NCBI GenBank assembly: GCA_013214205.1
Contig: JABSPQ010000256.1
Coordinates: forward strand, 1-52,865
DNA from: Flavobacteriales bacterium
GTDB taxonomy: Bacteria > Bacteroidota > Bacteroidia > DT-38
Reading direction: 5' to 3'
DNA length: 52,865 nucleotides
Each line of letters starts with the position of its first letter. The stretch's first letter is position 1. The position numbers and the translations under genes were made by a program. The notes beneath the pieces were generated by a model. The model was given only the letters and a program-made list of their open reading frames with translations, had not been told where the DNA came from and did not search any database. Of the stretch, positions 17,711 to 26,934 are shown piece by piece.

Positions 17711-18898
17711 CTAATATGCTCTTGCTTCAAAAACGGAATCGTAAACTTTGATGAATTGCTTCCCTACATTTTTAGTGCTAAAATGCTTTTCGGCATAAGC
17801 ATTTAGTTTGGTGGGATCGTATTGAGCGTAGTTCGCAATTACATGGTTAATCTTCTCAAAAAGTCCATCTTCATCCAACGGGTCAACGAGTTCTCCAAAT
17901 TCTTTAGACAGGTGTTCCCGTGTTCCTCCAATATCCGAAGATACTACTGGTACTCCGCAAGCAATAGACTCGAGTACCACACAAGGCAAATTCTCGAAAT
18001 TGCTGAACAATATAAAGATGTGATTGTTTCTTAATTCGTTTGCTACCCCTTTGGCATCTCTTTTACCCAGAAAATTTACTTTGTCGGCAATGCCAATTTC
18101 TTCGCAGTATGCTTTGTGCATCTCACCGCCCTCATCATGCACTATGTTGAACTCAACATCATGCGTTTCAGAAAGTTTTTTGATGGTTCTTAAAATTCCA
18201 AACATGTTTTTGTGCTCTTCATTTAAAGTTGAAACATGTATGAACTTTATTTTTCCATCTATAGGAGCAGGACCTTTTTTGTTGGTGTAAAACGTTTTCA
18301 TGTCAACCACATTGGGTACTATCGTATACTCCGATTTAAACCCTAGGTCAATCATTGAGTCTTGCAAGTCTTGAGAAACAGGACAAATTACATCTGCTGC
18401 TCTAGTAATCGACCTGCACATATATTTCATTACCAATCCTGTGTAATGCGCTCTATCGGCTGGTAAAAAACCTGTGAAGTTTTCGGAAATAACGAAAGGC
18501 AGGTTAAGCTTACTTTTAAGATGCAAAGGAAAAATTCCGGCAGGGTAGGTGATGTTGTGATGAACGATATCGAATTTGTCAATCTTCAAAAACTTTTCAA
18601 TCCATTTCATCCCTAAATTAAAAGCAGACAAGTTGCGTTTGTATTTCTGAATGTGGCTAAGAACAGGAATGGGGCTCGTTACTTTTTTATAGTATACAAC
18701 TACATTGTCAACTTGATTTTCTTTCTCGTGTGTAATTTCAAATTCCTGAGATAAATCAGGATCGGAAGTAACATACAAGGCAACTACCCGCGTTTGTGTT
18801 GCAACTGCTTCGGCATGTCGCTTAACAAAATTGCCAAGTGTAGCATGCGTTCGGCTAGGATACCAACTACTTGTAAATAAAACAACGGGGCTACTCAT
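17711..18898 (-). CDS. glycosyltransferase family 4 (GT-B fold)
   Basis: The 395-residue protein has an N-terminal Rossmann domain typical of GT4 (S-S-W-Y-P-S-R-T-H-A-T-L-G-N-F-V near residues 10-25) and a C-terminal donor-binding domain. The signature F-S-N-F-E-N-L-P-C-V-V-L-E-S-I-A-C-G-V-P-V-V lies near residues 300-330, with the conserved E-x7-E-type glutamates. It should transfer a sugar from a nucleotide donor at the cytoplasmic face of the membrane, probably for exopolysaccharide or LPS. The substrate is unknown. It is the last of a run of minus-strand genes with a polysaccharide deacetylase and a DUF2723 protein upstream. Confidence 0.88.
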   Translation of the reverse strand: MSSPVVLFTSSWYPSRTHATLGNFVKRHAEAVATQTRVVALYVTSDPDLSQEFEITHEKENQVDNVVVYYKKVTSPIPVLSHIQKYKRNLSAFNLGMKWIEKFLKIDKFDIVHHNITYPAGIFPLHLKSKLNLPFVISENFTGFLPADRAHYTGLVMKYMCRSITRAADVICPVSQDLQDSMIDLGFKSEYTIVPNVVDMKTFYTNKKGPAPIDGKIKFIHVSTLNEEHKNMFGILRTIKKLSETHDVEFNIVHDEGGEMHKAYCEEIGIADKVNFLGKRDAKGVANELRNNHIFILFSNFENLPCVVLESIACGVPVVSSDIGGTREHLSKEFGELVDPLDEDGLFEKINHVIANYAQYDPTKLNAYAEKHFSTKNVGKQFIKVYDSVFEARAY

Positions 18899-18944
18899 TT
18901 AATTTGGTCTCGAAAGATTGTAATCTAACTTTAAAACTAGGAAA

Positions 18945-19250
18945 TTATTTTGAGCGAAATATTTTTAACTCGGCGTATACCATGCCAAAAGGAATTAGCG
19001 AAAGTGCTAATGTGAATGCAGTGGTTTTATTAGACCATTTTAAATCTGATTTAAGCCAAATTGCCAATATGCAATAAAATGTAAAAAGACCTCCGTGGAT
19101 AGGGCCAGTAAGTTTTACGAGTTCGGGCGCATCCATCATGTACTTCATAGGCATGGCAACTACCAAAAGAAAAATCCATGATAATCCCTCTAAGAATGAG
19201 ATAATTCTGAATACCATAAAAAGTTTATTCTCTTGAATACTATCGGTCAT
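18945..19250 (-). CDS. DUF3817 small membrane protein
   Basis: The 101-residue protein has three hydrophobic segments and the pattern of the DUF3817 family: F-R-I-I-S-F-L-E-G-L-S-W near residue 15, P-M-K-Y-M-M-D, and G-P-I-H-G-G-L-F-T-F-Y near residue 50. The function of the family is unknown; members are integral inner-membrane proteins. The gene is 6 bases downstream of the glutathione peroxidase gene and 46 bases upstream of the glycosyltransferase, so it belongs to the same transcription unit. Confidence 0.85.
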   Translation of the reverse strand: MTDSIQENKLFMVFRIISFLEGLSWIFLLVVAMPMKYMMDAPELVKLTGPIHGGLFTFYCILAIWLKSDLKWSNKTTAFTLALSLIPFGMVYAELKIFRSK

Positions 19251-19256
19251 AATAAT

Positions 19257-19814
19257 TTAATTTTCGATCCAATTAATAATTGCCGAATCTAAGGGATTTG
19301 TGCTTGGCTTTAACATTTTTGCCAATTCTCCTTTTTCGTCGATTAAATATTTCTGAAAGTTCCACTTTACTTTCGAATCTAGCACGCCATTTAGGCTTTT
19401 GTTGGTTAAAAATTGATAAACAGGGTGCATGTTTTTTCCTTTTACCTTAACCTTATACATTAACGGAAAGGTGATTTGATATTTTTCGGAGCAAAATTTT
19501 TCAATTTTTTCATTGTCTCCAGGTTCTTGATAAAGAAAATCGTTGCTGGGAAATGCAATTATTATAAAACCATGGTCTTTGTAACGTAGATATAATTCTT
19601 GCAATTCTTTGTATTGTGGTGTGTATCCGCATTTAGATGCGGTATTTACAATCATTACTTTCTTGCCTTTTAACTGTTCGAAATCAAAAGTTTTGTTGGT
19701 GATGTCGGCTACCTCGAAAGCATAAAAGTTTTTTTCGCCATCGGTAATTGGAGCACTACTAAAAAAATTAAACAGACTCATTATGAAAAATACTATTGTA
19801 AAACCGAGTTTCAT
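19257..19814 (-). CDS. glutathione peroxidase-like thiol peroxidase (second copy)
   Basis: The 185-residue protein has an N-terminal signal or anchor segment (hydrophobic, ending S-S-A-P) and a GPx fold. The peroxidatic cysteine is Cys62 in N-T-A-S-K-C-G-Y-T and the tryptophan lies in K-W-N-F-Q-K-Y-L. The N-Q-F motif is N-D-F in F-P-S-N-D-F-L-Y-Q-E-P-G, so the catalytic glutamine is absent, as in the copy at 11084-11653. The start codon overlaps the stop of the histidine kinase gene upstream by 4 bases, which points to translational coupling and possibly to a shared job in redox sensing or peroxide defence. Confidence 0.9.
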   Translation of the reverse strand: MKLGFTIVFFIMSLFNFFSSAPITDGEKNFYAFEVADITNKTFDFEQLKGKKVMIVNTASKCGYTPQYKELQELYLRYKDHGFIIIAFPSNDFLYQEPGDNEKIEKFCSEKYQITFPLMYKVKVKGKNMHPVYQFLTNKSLNGVLDSKVKWNFQKYLIDEKGELAKMLKPSTNPLDSAIINWIEN

Positions 19815-22800
19815 TCTTCAACTTCATCTATTGAAGTGTGTGTAGGTACCGTTATTTCGAAAGTGGTTCCCCAGCCTTTCTTACTATCAACCTCAATAGT
19901 ACCACCTAATTTGTCGATGGCATTTTTGGCGATATACAAACCTAGTCCAGTTCCTTTAGAAGTATGATTGGCCCTCACAAACATATCAAAGATCGTATGA
20001 ATGTGTTCCGCATCAATACCGATACCGTTGTCCTTAATAATAATTTGAAGCCCATTATGCGTCTTGCTTAACTTAAAATGGATATACGAGTCGTCGTAAT
20101 TGTACTTCTGATATTTGATGGCGTTCTCAATTGTATTTCTTAAGCAAAGCTCCAACAAACTACGGTCTGTTAGTACTATTTGATCTGCTGTGTTTTCAAA
20201 TTCGAAATGGATAGAATCGAATTCTTCGTAGAACTTAAACGTAGTAATAATGTCTCTCATAGCCGATTCAACATCAACTTCGCCAATTTCTATAATGCCT
20301 TGTTTAATAATAGCAACTTGTCGGAGGTCGTCTAAGATACTTTCTAGTTTCTTTAAGGAGCTTTCAATGTGATCAAAATATTTTGCGTCGTTGGTGTCTT
20401 TAGATTCCAATCGGGCAATATTTACAAGTCCCATACTCGAAGAAAGAGGCCCTTTTAAATCATGAGATGCTTTGTAAATAAACGCTTCAAGTTCTTTATG
20501 TGCTGCAGTTAATTTGGCTTCTTGAGTTTTACGCTCGGTAACATCTCTTATCGCACCATAATAAGTGAGAACTTCTCCATCAACAACTTTTACTGGCCGA
20601 TAAGTTTCTTCAATCCAAATGATTTTTCTGGTCATAGCGTGAAAAACCCTATAGATACTTGTCATGCTCTTTTTTGTCTCAATCATTTCAAGAACATCTG
20701 CTTGAACAAGTTCCAGATCATCAGGGTGAATCATTTCATCCCAGATGCCAACATCATCAAAGTCTTCAGCATTAATTCCTGCAATGTCAAAAATCTGACT
20801 GCTTTGATAAAGCACTCTTTGTTTTAACGGCGAAATACTAAGAACTTCAATTGCATAAACTGATACGTCTAAGTTTTCTACAAGGTGAGAAAGCTGGTTT
20901 TGAGATTCCGACAATGCTGTTTCTGCTTCAACTTTTTCTCTAACATCTCTCCCAACAGTTACTAAGTACTCAACTAAATCGATGGTTACAATACTCATAT
21001 TGATGTCGACAGGAGTTTCTAAGCCATTTTTAGCGCGGTATAAGGCAGGCTCAATTACCTGATCTCCCGATCGAAGTCTGGATAGGTAATCATTCCAAAC
21101 ATAATCTTCTTCAACAATGTGAATTTCGGTATATAGTTTCCCAACGATTTCCTCTTTAGAGTAATCTAGTTTTTGCAAGGTTCTTTCGTTAACATCAATA
21201 ATTTTTCCGTTATCAATATCTACCACCGTTATAAAATCATTCGACTGATCGATAATATTTCTAAAAAACAATAAATCAGCTTCTCTTAATTGTTGTTGCT
21301 CAAGCATCTCCTGCTTATCAATAACTGTGGCTACTTGTCCCGAAATAAACTTTAAAAACTCGAAGTCGTGCTCGTCGTACGCATGCTGATTGATATCGGA
21401 TTGCAAGGCCAAAACGCCAATAACTTTTCCTAAATGCTTAAGGGGTGTTGCTACATATATCTTTGGCATTTTATCAATGTGTCCCAATTCGTTTTCTCTC
21501 ACGAAGTCTTCAACTTTTTTGCCTTTGATAAAAATACTTTTGCCAGTATTGATAATATATTCGGAGAATCCGTTAGAGAATTCTCTATCGGCCTGGCCAG
21601 ATATATCTACTTCTTCGTGAATCCAAAATGGGAAATGAATGGTGTTGGTTTCTTCGTTTAAAAGAGAAATGTAGAAGTTGGCATTAGGTACCAATCGTAG
21701 AATTTCGGAGTGAATTAGTTTTCCTAGCGAGTTAATATCCCTAATTCCTCTGTTTGCAGCTTTGGTAATGTTAAAAGCAATTTCTCGGGCCAGCTCTGCT
21801 CTTTTTCTTTTGGTGATGTCGGTTAAGATCATCAACGAACCAATGTGATGACCATCTTGATTGTTATATGGGGCAGTACTAACCCATGTTTGAATTCTGT
21901 CTCCTGATTTTTTTATCAATTCAAGTTCAAATTCAGAATTTTCACCTTCTTTGATTTTTTTTCTTCCTTCGTATAATTTTTCAAGTTCCGATTTTGGTAT
22001 AAAGATTCCTTCTGCCTTTTGATCCATTATTTCGCCAGGCGAATATCCAAGCATTTCGCACAACTGATCGTTTACAAATTTTGTATGCCCCCAATTATCA
22101 GTAACCATAATACCTTCGTTCATGGTGCTAATTAAATTGTCGGATGTAAGTAAGGGATCATATGCCAAGAGCCGATACCTGGCTAAACCAATAACAGCAC
22201 AAGTAGAGAATACAATCGAAAAAGTAGTGGTAAGTGGCATTTCGGGAATTCCAAAGGTAAATGGCAACAGGTATTGTGTTGTTATGCCTTGAATTGCAGG
22301 TACTAAATAGCCGATAAAAATTAACATGGATTGTTTGTTTCGGATCTCCACACCACTCATTTTTTTAGCATATACACCAAGAGTAATTAATGTTAATACT
22401 CCGCAACTTGCTATCCATGAAGCTTCTAATGTGTTTAGGATTTGTCCTGAGGGTCGATTGATCCAGCCCCAAAATTCGTTGTAGGTTAATGAATGTCGAA
22501 AAAAGCCTGCACTTTCAGTAACTTCAAAAAAGAAGGCTGGAAAGTAGAGAAAGAACATGAGTATGTATGAGTTTGTAAGTTTCTTCTGCTCAGTGTAAAG
22601 CAGCGCGAAATGCAATCCAAACGGTCCAACAAAAAGTACGCCCGCAAAAAGTAAATCTTGCCATAATTGGGCAGCTACAAGTATGGGGGCAGAACGAACC
22701 ATCGTGTCGTTAATTTGCCATACACAAGTTGCAAATACAAAACAAGCGAATACCGCTGTAGTACTAGACTTAGGCAGCTTAATGAGCGCGTAAAGGAATA

Positions 22801-22885
22801 TAGATAAACTAAATATTGCGGGAATTAGCGATAATAGAATCGGTAATAGGCGATTAAAGTTTAATTCAAATAGTAAATCTGTCAT
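19811..22885 (-). CDS. sensor histidine kinase: 7TM-type N-terminus, PAS, GAF, PAS, PAS, HisKA, HATPase
   Basis: The 1024-residue protein opens with about seven hydrophobic segments (residues 10-240) of the HisKA-7TM type. A PAS domain follows (about 245-365, with V-T-D-N-W-G-H-T-K-F-V-N-D), then a GAF domain (about 375-530) and two more PAS domains (about 545-665 and 675-795). The dimerisation domain carries the phospho-acceptor His808 in S-H-D-L-K-G-P-L. The ATPase domain has the N box (E-N-A-I-K, Asn921), D-N-G-I-G (Asp952) and G-T-G-L-G-L-Y (from 978). No response regulator gene is adjacent, so it is an orphan kinase. The following GPx gene overlaps it by 4 bases. The three PAS domains could bind haem, flavin or small ligands, but which is not visible. 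Confidence 0.92.
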   Translation of the reverse strand: MTDLLFELNFNRLLPILLSLIPAIFSLSIFLYALIKLPKSSTTAVFACFVFATCVWQINDTMVRSAPILVAAQLWQDLLFAGVLFVGPFGLHFALLYTEQKKLTNSYILMFFLYFPAFFFEVTESAGFFRHSLTYNEFWGWINRPSGQILNTLEASWIASCGVLTLITLGVYAKKMSGVEIRNKQSMLIFIGYLVPAIQGITTQYLLPFTFGIPEMPLTTTFSIVFSTCAVIGLARYRLLAYDPLLTSDNLISTMNEGIMVTDNWGHTKFVNDQLCEMLGYSPGEIMDQKAEGIFIPKSELEKLYEGRKKIKEGENSEFELELIKKSGDRIQTWVSTAPYNNQDGHHIGSLMILTDITKRKRAELAREIAFNITKAANRGIRDINSLGKLIHSEILRLVPNANFYISLLNEETNTIHFPFWIHEEVDISGQADREFSNGFSEYIINTGKSIFIKGKKVEDFVRENELGHIDKMPKIYVATPLKHLGKVIGVLALQSDINQHAYDEHDFEFLKFISGQVATVIDKQEMLEQQQLREADLLFFRNIIDQSNDFITVVDIDNGKIIDVNERTLQKLDYSKEEIVGKLYTEIHIVEEDYVWNDYLSRLRSGDQVIEPALYRAKNGLETPVDINMSIVTIDLVEYLVTVGRDVREKVEAETALSESQNQLSHLVENLDVSVYAIEVLSISPLKQRVLYQSSQIFDIAGINAEDFDDVGIWDEMIHPDDLELVQADVLEMIETKKSMTSIYRVFHAMTRKIIWIEETYRPVKVVDGEVLTYYGAIRDVTERKTQEAKLTAAHKELEAFIYKASHDLKGPLSSSMGLVNIARLESKDTNDAKYFDHIESSLKKLESILDDLRQVAIIKQGIIEIGEVDVESAMRDIITTFKFYEEFDSIHFEFENTADQIVLTDRSLLELCLRNTIENAIKYQKYNYDDSYIHFKLSKTHNGLQIIIKDNGIGIDAEHIHTIFDMFVRANHTSKGTGLGLYIAKNAIDKLGGTIEVDSKKGWGTTFEITVPTHTSIDEVEE

Positions 22886-22987
22886 CTCACGTAAGGCTCA
22901 ACTTGTTTGATTGGTATAGATACGATTTTACTATGAAATTGTTCATTTGATTTACCTGATTTTAAGCAAAGCAATGAATAAATTTTG

Positions 22988-23599
22988 TTAATCAGTTAAT
23001 TTATTGAATGTTATCCCTTTATTGAGAAAATAGTCAATTACAAGAGGTAAGCTGTATTTTAAGTTTTCGGAGGCTTTATGGCTGTCGTGAAACACAATGA
23101 TAGAACCACCTCTTGCATTTTTTACCACATTCGAAAGGCATTTTTCTTTGCTTGTTTCAGTATCAAAATCTCCTGAAATAATATCCCAAAGAATGATTTT
23201 ATAATCGTGTTTAATTTGTTTGGCTTGTCGCTTTGAAATTCGACCATAGGGAGGCCTGAAAAGTTTAGATGGAATAAGCGATTGAGCTTTCGCTATATCT
23301 TTATAGTACGTGGTGTCGTCCGTTTTCCAACCATTTAGGTGGTTGTAGGTGTGATTGCCAATAGCGTGTCCTTCTGCGGTAATTCTGCCAAAGAGAGCGG
23401 GATTTTTGTTTACCGCGTTACCAACGCAAAAGAAAGTTGCTTTTATTTGTTTCTCCGCCAATAAATCTAGTACCCATTCTGTAATTTCAGGGGTCGGGCC
23501 ATCGTCGAATGTTAGGTACATGCAATTATTATTTGGCATCCGCCAAATACATTCGCTTAAATACTTTCTTAATAAATATGGTGGTTTTACAAGATACAT
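22988..23599 (-). CDS. polysaccharide deacetylase (NodB homology domain)
   Basis: The 203-residue protein has the NodB motifs in order: T-F-D-D-G-P at 30-35 (catalytic base and metal aspartates), H-T-Y-N-H with metal ligands His83 and His87, R-P-P-Y-G at 115-119, W-D-I near 140 and F-H-D-S-H near 175. It should remove N-acetyl groups from a polysaccharide such as peptidoglycan or an exopolysaccharide. No obvious signal peptide precedes the domain, as in other short Bacteroidota members. It lies between the DUF2723 gene (42 bases upstream) and the kinase gene (102 bases downstream). Confidence 0.92.
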   Translation of the reverse strand: MYLVKPPYLLRKYLSECIWRMPNNNCMYLTFDDGPTPEITEWVLDLLAEKQIKATFFCVGNAVNKNPALFGRITAEGHAIGNHTYNHLNGWKTDDTTYYKDIAKAQSLIPSKLFRPPYGRISKRQAKQIKHDYKIILWDIISGDFDTETSKEKCLSNVVKNARGGSIIVFHDSHKASENLKYSLPLVIDYFLNKGITFNKLTD

Positions 23600-23641
23600 G
23601 ATTCACTTTTTATGGATAAATCAAGTATTAAAGTAATAAAT

Positions 23642-26600
23642 CTAAGATGGAAATTGAGGATTTGGATTTATACTATTAACTCTTTTCATGTATACAGCTT
23701 CAAGTCTATCGAATCTGGCTTGTAACATATCATGCATCTCAGTTTGCTTATACTGTTCTGTAATCTTTGTTAACCTTTGCATAATCGACATTGCATATTG
23801 CATAGATTGCCCTTCATTCTTTAAATCTGAAACATCAAGAGAAAAATAATATTCGAGTTCCTCTTCATATTTGTCTGCAAGAATTTGAACAATGTCATTC
23901 CCTTTGTCGAATTGATCCACACTATAATAAATTGTAGCTAGTGGCATTACAAACAAATTGTAAGGGATGCTTTCATTAGGCATCAACTCAAAACAACGAT
24001 CTGTTACTTCAATTGCTTTGTCAATTTTACCTTCTGCAATTAATGCTTCAGCTAATCGGGTAAAATTGCTTCTAAAATTCATCGTCATTCTAAGGTTCTG
24101 CTCATTCAGATAGATATTCGGATCTGAAATGTTGCCCCATTTAAACTTGTTCATCATGTTGTCGAACATAATGTCGGTATCAATTCTACCAAGTTGACCA
24201 TCTGGATTATTAGTTTTAATTGGTACCAAACGATATGCTAAACCTTCTAATTGGAAGTAATGTTGCAAATTAAGGTAGCTTGAGTTTCCAACCGTAATTG
24301 CGAAGTATACAGGTCTTTTCCAGTTGTTTGTTGCAAGTAAGTCAACAATCATCATGTTGTTTTTGGTCAAGTGATTTTTCTTTATATCCCACTCAATATG
24401 ATCCAACATTAAATGCTCATCTTTTGGATTTACAGTTCCGTTGCTTAGAACAACTTCTCTTTCTACCGGAATTTTAATTCTTTTGGTAGGCAAGTAGTTA
24501 ATCCATTTTCCTCCTCTAGTTTCAAGTTTATGTTTCCTTTGATCGCTAGCAATAAACTCCATAACTAAATCGATATCCATGTAGCCTTTCCATTTTTTAT
24601 CGTAATACAAAAGGAAATCTCTAGTGCCTTGTATGTATTTATCTTTTGTAAGCGAAAAAGGAGTTGGTGCCGAATCATATGCTCTTCTTTTCATCTGATC
24701 GATGTACCAATCAGTATTTAAGAGGCTTAAATTCACAACTCTAACATCGGTTCTAATGCCTTCTACGTCCTGTAAATACCAAAGAGGGAAAGTGTCGTTG
24801 TCGCCATTTGTAAATAAGATTGCATTTGGAGCACACGAATGAAGATAGTTGTAAGCAAAATCTCTTGCCGTGTAGGTGTCCGATCTATCATGATCGTCCC
24901 AACCTTCTTTAGCCATTATGGTTGGTACTAAGAGCAAACAAATAACAGTTGCTGCAACAGAACTTATTACAGGATTGGTATACTTCTTTAGTACATCAAA
25001 GAGCCAATAAACGCCCAAGCCAATCCAAATCGAAAATGCGTAGAACGATCCAACATATGCGTAATCTCGCTCACGTGGCTGATATGGGTATTGATTTAAG
25101 TAGATAACAATGGCCAAGCCAGTGAAAAAGAATAATAGAAAAACAGCTACACCATCTTTCCAACTTCTACCAAATAGAAATATCAATCCAGCAATTCCTA
25201 AGAGCAGTGGTAAGCCATAAAATTTATTTTTGGCTTTGTTGTTAGCTAATTCAGATGGTAAATTACCTTGTGGACCAAGACGTGAGTCATCTAAGAAATC
25301 TATACCGGTAATCCAGTTTCCTTTTCCTGGATCAGGAATTCCTGCTTGTAAATCGTTCTGTTTTCCTACGAAATTCCAAAAGAAATATCGCATGTACATG
25401 TGATCGATTTGATACTTGCGGAAGAACCTTAAATTTTCCCAGAAAGTAGGTTTCTTTTTTATTTCGCGTTCTCCGTTTGGATGGGTAATTTGAACGGATT
25501 TACCCTTTATCTCTGCAACTGATTTGTAAGCTCTAATGTGTGTGGCTTGTGAGCTATACATTCTAGGGAACGGCGTGTTAAATCTTTCATTGTATTGCGG
25601 AATGGTTTGAACTCTATCATCTGAAACATAATATTTTCCAGTTTTCTCATTTTTAGAATGTACTGGCGAACCATCTTTGTAAGACCTCGATTTTTTTGTT
25701 TTAGAATCTACCCCCGTTTTAAGAGGAGCATTGTAGTATTGTCCGTATCCTAACGGTCTGTCTCCGTATTGCTCACGTTGCAAGTAGGATAAAAGCGAAA
25801 ACACTTGTTCTGGATTGTTTTCATCCATTGGCGGGTTTGCACTCGATCTTATTACGATTAATGCATACGACGAATAACCAATTAATATAAACGAGAAACT
25901 CAATAAGAGGATGTGTACAATTCTGTTGTTTACCTTTTTGCTCCATCTAAGGCCTGCTACAATACCACCAATAATTAAGGCAGTATATACAATAATACCC
26001 GAATTAAAAGGTAGGCCGACAGTGTTTACAAAAAACAATTCGAATTTAGATGCAAGCCAAATGATACCAGGGATAATACCATATTGAATTACAATCAAAA
26101 CGATAAAAGAGATTATGAAAGCGGCTATTAATCCATTCCTTGTTGTTTCGTATCTTTTAAAATAGTAGACAATTCCAATTGCTGGTATTACCAGTAAACT
26201 AAGTAAATGCACTCCTATTGATAGGCCAATAACGTACGCTATCAGAAGAATCCATTTGTCGGAACGCTCATCATCTGCGTGTTCCTCCCATTTTAAAACA
26301 AGCCAGAACATAAGTGCGGTAAATAAAGACGACATGGCGTAAACCTCGCCCTCTACAGCCGAAAACCAGAACGAATCGGAAAAAGTGTAAGCCAATGCGC
26401 CAACTATACCACTGCCTAATATGGCAAGCATATTACCTTGGGTAACCTCAGCTTCGGTAGTTTGTAATTTGCGACCTATATGAGTGATGCTCCAAAACAA
26501 AAATAGTATTGTGAACGAACTACATAAAGCCGACAAAATATTGATCATCATGGCTACTTTGGTAACATCGCCAAAGGCAAAAAGTGAGAACATACGTCCT

Positions 26601-26779
26601 AATAATTGGAAAAATGGTCCCCCCGGTGGGTGGCCAACTTGGAGCTTATATGCAGATGCAATGTATTCGCCACAATCCCAGAAACTGGCTGTAGGCTCGA
26701 TAGTCATGCAGTACACAGTTGTGGCGATTATAAACACTAGCGATCCAACATACGTATTGTATTTTTTAAATTGATCCAT
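23642..26779 (-). CDS. DUF2723 large membrane protein with C-terminal repeat region
   Basis: The ATG at 26777-26779 gives a 1045-residue protein; the longer frame would need a TTG eight codons upstream. Residues 1-330 hold about nine transmembrane segments with the DUF2723 landmark W-D-C-G-E-Y-I-A-S-A-Y-K-L and G-H-P-P-G-G-P. More membrane segments follow at about 520-640. The hydrophilic domain from about 650 has F-T-N-G-D-N-D-T-F-P-L-W-Y-L, and the end (about 930-1030) looks like helical TPR-like repeats. The N-terminal fold is related to GT-C glycosyltransferases such as protein O-mannosyltransferases, with the acidic residues in the first loop as in that class. A role in transferring a lipid-linked sugar in the periplasm is inferred, not shown. 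Confidence 0.88.
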   Translation of the reverse strand: MDQFKKYNTYVGSLVFIIATTVYCMTIEPTASFWDCGEYIASAYKLQVGHPPGGPFFQLLGRMFSLFAFGDVTKVAMMINILSALCSSFTILFLFWSITHIGRKLQTTEAEVTQGNMLAILGSGIVGALAYTFSDSFWFSAVEGEVYAMSSLFTALMFWLVLKWEEHADDERSDKWILLIAYVIGLSIGVHLLSLLVIPAIGIVYYFKRYETTRNGLIAAFIISFIVLIVIQYGIIPGIIWLASKFELFFVNTVGLPFNSGIIVYTALIIGGIVAGLRWSKKVNNRIVHILLLSFSFILIGYSSYALIVIRSSANPPMDENNPEQVFSLLSYLQREQYGDRPLGYGQYYNAPLKTGVDSKTKKSRSYKDGSPVHSKNEKTGKYYVSDDRVQTIPQYNERFNTPFPRMYSSQATHIRAYKSVAEIKGKSVQITHPNGEREIKKKPTFWENLRFFRKYQIDHMYMRYFFWNFVGKQNDLQAGIPDPGKGNWITGIDFLDDSRLGPQGNLPSELANNKAKNKFYGLPLLLGIAGLIFLFGRSWKDGVAVFLLFFFTGLAIVIYLNQYPYQPRERDYAYVGSFYAFSIWIGLGVYWLFDVLKKYTNPVISSVAATVICLLLVPTIMAKEGWDDHDRSDTYTARDFAYNYLHSCAPNAILFTNGDNDTFPLWYLQDVEGIRTDVRVVNLSLLNTDWYIDQMKRRAYDSAPTPFSLTKDKYIQGTRDFLLYYDKKWKGYMDIDLVMEFIASDQRKHKLETRGGKWINYLPTKRIKIPVEREVVLSNGTVNPKDEHLMLDHIEWDIKKNHLTKNNMMIVDLLATNNWKRPVYFAITVGNSSYLNLQHYFQLEGLAYRLVPIKTNNPDGQLGRIDTDIMFDNMMNKFKWGNISDPNIYLNEQNLRMTMNFRSNFTRLAEALIAEGKIDKAIEVTDRCFELMPNESIPYNLFVMPLATIYYSVDQFDKGNDIVQILADKYEEELEYYFSLDVSDLKNEGQSMQYAMSIMQRLTKITEQYKQTEMHDMLQARFDRLEAVYMKRVNSINPNPQFPS

Positions 26780-26849
26780 TGCTTTGCTTGTCTTTGTCTT
26801 CAAATTGAGTTAGCGAAAGTATGAAATATTCGTTTTGTTTTCGAAAGTC

Positions 26850-26879
26850 TTGCCAATTCATCAAGGTGAAGTATATTTG
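26850..26879 (+). promoter_or_regulatory. promoter of nadA (TTG, 19-base spacer, TATATTTG)
   Basis: TTG at 26850-26852 and TATATTTG at 26872-26879, separated by 19 bases, match the Bacteroidota consensus TTG-N17-23-TAnnTTTG. Transcription would begin near 26885, giving a leader of about 35-50 bases before nadA. It is the clearest promoter I found in the window. Confidence 0.6.
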
Positions 26880-26934
26880 ATTCCGCTAAAATTGAAATAA
26901 GTTTTGGCGAAAACGCTAGATGTTACTAAATATT

